From Cristatella mucedo (Eukaryota; Bryozoa; Phylactolaemata; Cristatellidae), in assembly GCA_009760855.2 (NCBI GenBank), contig WPIO01000029.1, forward strand, positions 3,812,001 through 3,876,000: DNA of 64,000 nucleotides. Reading direction: 5' to 3'. This document shows, one piece after another, positions 61,795 to 64,000 of the stretch. Both the position numbers and the translations under genes were made by a program. Numbering within the stretch: position 1 is the first letter of the stretch; every line of letters begins with the position of its first letter. The notes under the pieces are model-generated. The model worked only from the letters and a program-made list of their open reading frames with translations, made no database searches and was not told where the DNA came from.

Positions 61795-63807
61795 CTGCAG
61801 CAGGATGCATCGGATCGAGCGAGAGAAGCTCTTGCCCTGCCGATCCCAGCTGGTGGCTCCGAGGCAGCTACGCACCCATCGATTCAGGAGCAGCCTGGTG
61901 GACATGGGCAGCGCTGGGGCGTGGCTTTGCACTGCTTGCACCTGGAGGTGGCCAGCTGCAAGGTATGCACTGTGGTCGAGCAGCCTACGAGTGCTATGCA
62001 GGGTCAGCACCTACACAGAGCCAAGGACGACGTCTAATGTACTCTGGCTGTGCCTTAGTATTCAAACAACATGACCTGCAACTACAGTGCCAGTCTGATA
62101 GGACAGCTGCAGCAGGCTATACCCCTGGAGCTGGAATGTCTATTGTCGGGGTCCTCCCCGAAGAGACCTCTGCTAGTGGTGCTGCACAGCAATGGGTCCA
62201 TTAACTGAAAAGCCTGACAGACAATGTTTGGCGTGAGTGTGCTGCTATACCCTGGATATTCAGCTGCCTGGGGCTCTGGGGCTCGGGCAAACAAGATTCG
62301 GCCACCCATGTGCCTCGGTGATTGGCGCAAGCGCGCACATCCAAAGCCGAGAATAGGGTTCTGTGGGGCCAAAGTTTTAGTGATTCAACAACAATCATTC
62401 TTCGGCAATTGCATGAATTCCAAAGTGCCATTGACTTTCAAGCCAGGTTGGCAGTCGGTTGATTGGTCATCTGTCTCCATCCAAAGTAGCAAGCTTTCAT
62501 GTAATGAACGAATGCCCATACATTGCTTCTCATGCCAAGAAAAATGTGGAAGACCGGCGCAGATGCTAGCAGAAGAGCAGTAACTTAAGTAACATCATCA
62601 GAAGTTAAAAAGGCAAGATGGCTTCGTAAATCAGACGACTCACGGTAAAATTCCACAAAGTTGGGGAACGCCCACACAAATTTCATCTCTGTTTTATGAT
62701 CAGCTGAACAGTGTTGTATAACTGCTAACTTAGGCCTCTTTGATGACATTATTCTACCAGCAAGACTACTATTGACAGTGTTACTACTAATGATTCTACT
62801 ACCGAAAGCAGCCCTAAAAAGACTATTAGTCATCTGTGGGTAGGTACATCATTGACATTTTTGTGGTGAAGAGCTTCTGCACTCGGCTGGTGGTCATGCC
62901 ATCGCATTAATGGAAAACTGAGTTTTACTCATGTGGACTAATGGGCCACGTCATTGGGACTAAGCAGAGGAGTAGCTAGTAGCTGAGTAGTTAGTAGCTG
63001 AGGGCATCTTAATTTGAATGGGTTTAATTGCAAGTATTGCATAAGATCACTGTAGCTCTTCCGGCAGGGCTTCGAACAGATTCTTAGAAGTCTTTGCATG
63101 TTTAGAATTAAACATAATTCCGAAGATGGTCATTTGAATTTGATAAATTCTGCTGAGCGTTGCTGCAGGACATGTGGTAGCTCCAGTTGGAACAATGGAT
63201 GAACTTAATATTCTCACTCCAGCCTACAAGGACACAGTATCTCAGCTCATGAAACTTAACTTAGTTGTTTCTGAGCTTTCAGATTTATTGTGCCTTCAGG
63301 TCAGCTCGCGAAAATAAATTAGCTATGCTCTTTTCGTTTAAAGATTTTTTATGCCTGATGCATTGCTATTGCAGCTATGAAATCTCCTCCAGCATATGTC
63401 CCACACCCATGATGTTTCGAATTCTGACTGGCACAATGATTCTGCCGCAGCCTACAGTCATACATGACTTGCAATAATGCAATCACAATTTACTGCAGTG
63501 GATAATGCAGCCACTGCACAGCTTTTAACTAGAGGCAGAGTAGTGTTTTGCCACCATCACTGCAATACAAATTATTACCTATTGTATATCCCACCATTCA
63601 TGGGGCAGGGCATTCCATTTCGGCATGCTGCTTGCAAAATACAGAGCTGCCATGTGTACCAAATGATCCAGCACACTGCACCAGTTTTGCTACTGTGTAT
63701 GCGCAGCCGTAGTACATATAATTGTCGCCAGGACTGTTGGTCATTGTTGCTTTTGCCCTGCAGTGCCTGGATGGTTGAAAGTACTGCTATAATTCTTTTA
63801 TAATAAT
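61795..63807. other. duplicated GALNS intron 9 start, then unassigned sequence
   Basis: The first 200-250 bases follow GALNS intron 9 (from 52088) at roughly 94% identity, then the match weakens; an AGAGCCAAGGACG block still aligns near 62020. I found no match to GALNS exon 9 in the remainder and no other gene. Confidence 0.65.
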
Positions 63808-63955
63808 AATAATAATAATTCATTTATTTAGTGCCCTAAGAGAACTGAATCTCTATTCAGGCGCTTCACATATGCCTTGAGGCTCGAGCCCACGACCTCA
63901 GTCAGACCTAGTCAGGGCGAGTACCTTAACCGATAGACCAAACCAGCTTTTGTAC
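63808..63955 (-). mobile_element. SINE-A (hairpin SINE), best copy
   Basis: Minus strand: GGTCTATCGGTTAAGGTACT box A region, GGTCGTGGGCTCGAGCC box B region, GTGAAGCGCCTGAATAGAG, ATTCAGTTCTCTTAGGGCAC hairpin, ATGAATTATTATTATTATTA tail. The hairpin matches LINE-A at 4270-4330 through most positions. Confidence 0.9.
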
Positions 63956-64000
63956 CGATCACAGATGAAACCCTGCTACTATTGATGCTGCTGCCCACTG

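Overview
The window is a stretch of a metazoan nuclear genome. The evidence is spliced genes with phase-consistent GT-AG introns, long dinucleotide microsatellites, decayed and young non-LTR retrotransposons, tRNA-derived SINEs and a Tc1/mariner relict. The species cannot be named from the sequence. A 14-exon GALNS gene and an MDH1B gene that follow their vertebrate counterparts closely suggest an invertebrate with a slowly changing gene structure.

Four genes were assembled by hand from exons, splice sites and phase. SHMT2-like serine hydroxymethyltransferase is on the minus strand, 28912 down to 22054, with 9 exons and 489 aa. MDH1B is on the plus strand, 34818-42819, with 7 exons and 562 aa, and has lost several malate dehydrogenase catalytic features. 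L2HGDH (L-2-hydroxyglutarate dehydrogenase) is on the plus strand, 46812-50168, with seven exons seen and the first coding exon not found. GALNS (N-acetylgalactosamine-6-sulfatase) is on the minus strand, 57516 down to 50563, with 14 exons and 517 aa. L2HGDH and GALNS are tail to tail. A second, diverged copy of that junction lies at 60.0-62.1 kb: a broken L2HGDH last exon followed by intact GALNS exons 14 to 10.

The remaining sequence is mostly transposon debris. LINE-A, a CR1/L2/jockey-like element, ends in a short hairpin and an (ATT)n tail. LINE-B is a related element ending in ATTAC repeats. They occur as nested insertions at 0.7-6.1 kb and 13.5-16.5 kb and as many 3' fragments, several of them inside introns. 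SINE-A shares LINE-A's 3' hairpin and (ATT)n tail, so it is probably mobilised by the LINE-A machinery. SINE-B and SINE-C have tRNA-like heads and a different tail. No gene was recognised in 9-22 kb, in 29-34.8 kb, or in 57.6-60 kb apart from repeats.

The observations most worth following are: two independent LINE-A insertions that carry, at their 5' junction, a copy of DNA from the nearby flank; the shared LINE/SINE 3' hairpin; the uneven divergence between the two GALNS copies, which suggests gene conversion over exons 10-11; the pseudoenzyme-like MDH1B; and its placement next to L2HGDH. No clearly new multi-gene system was found.
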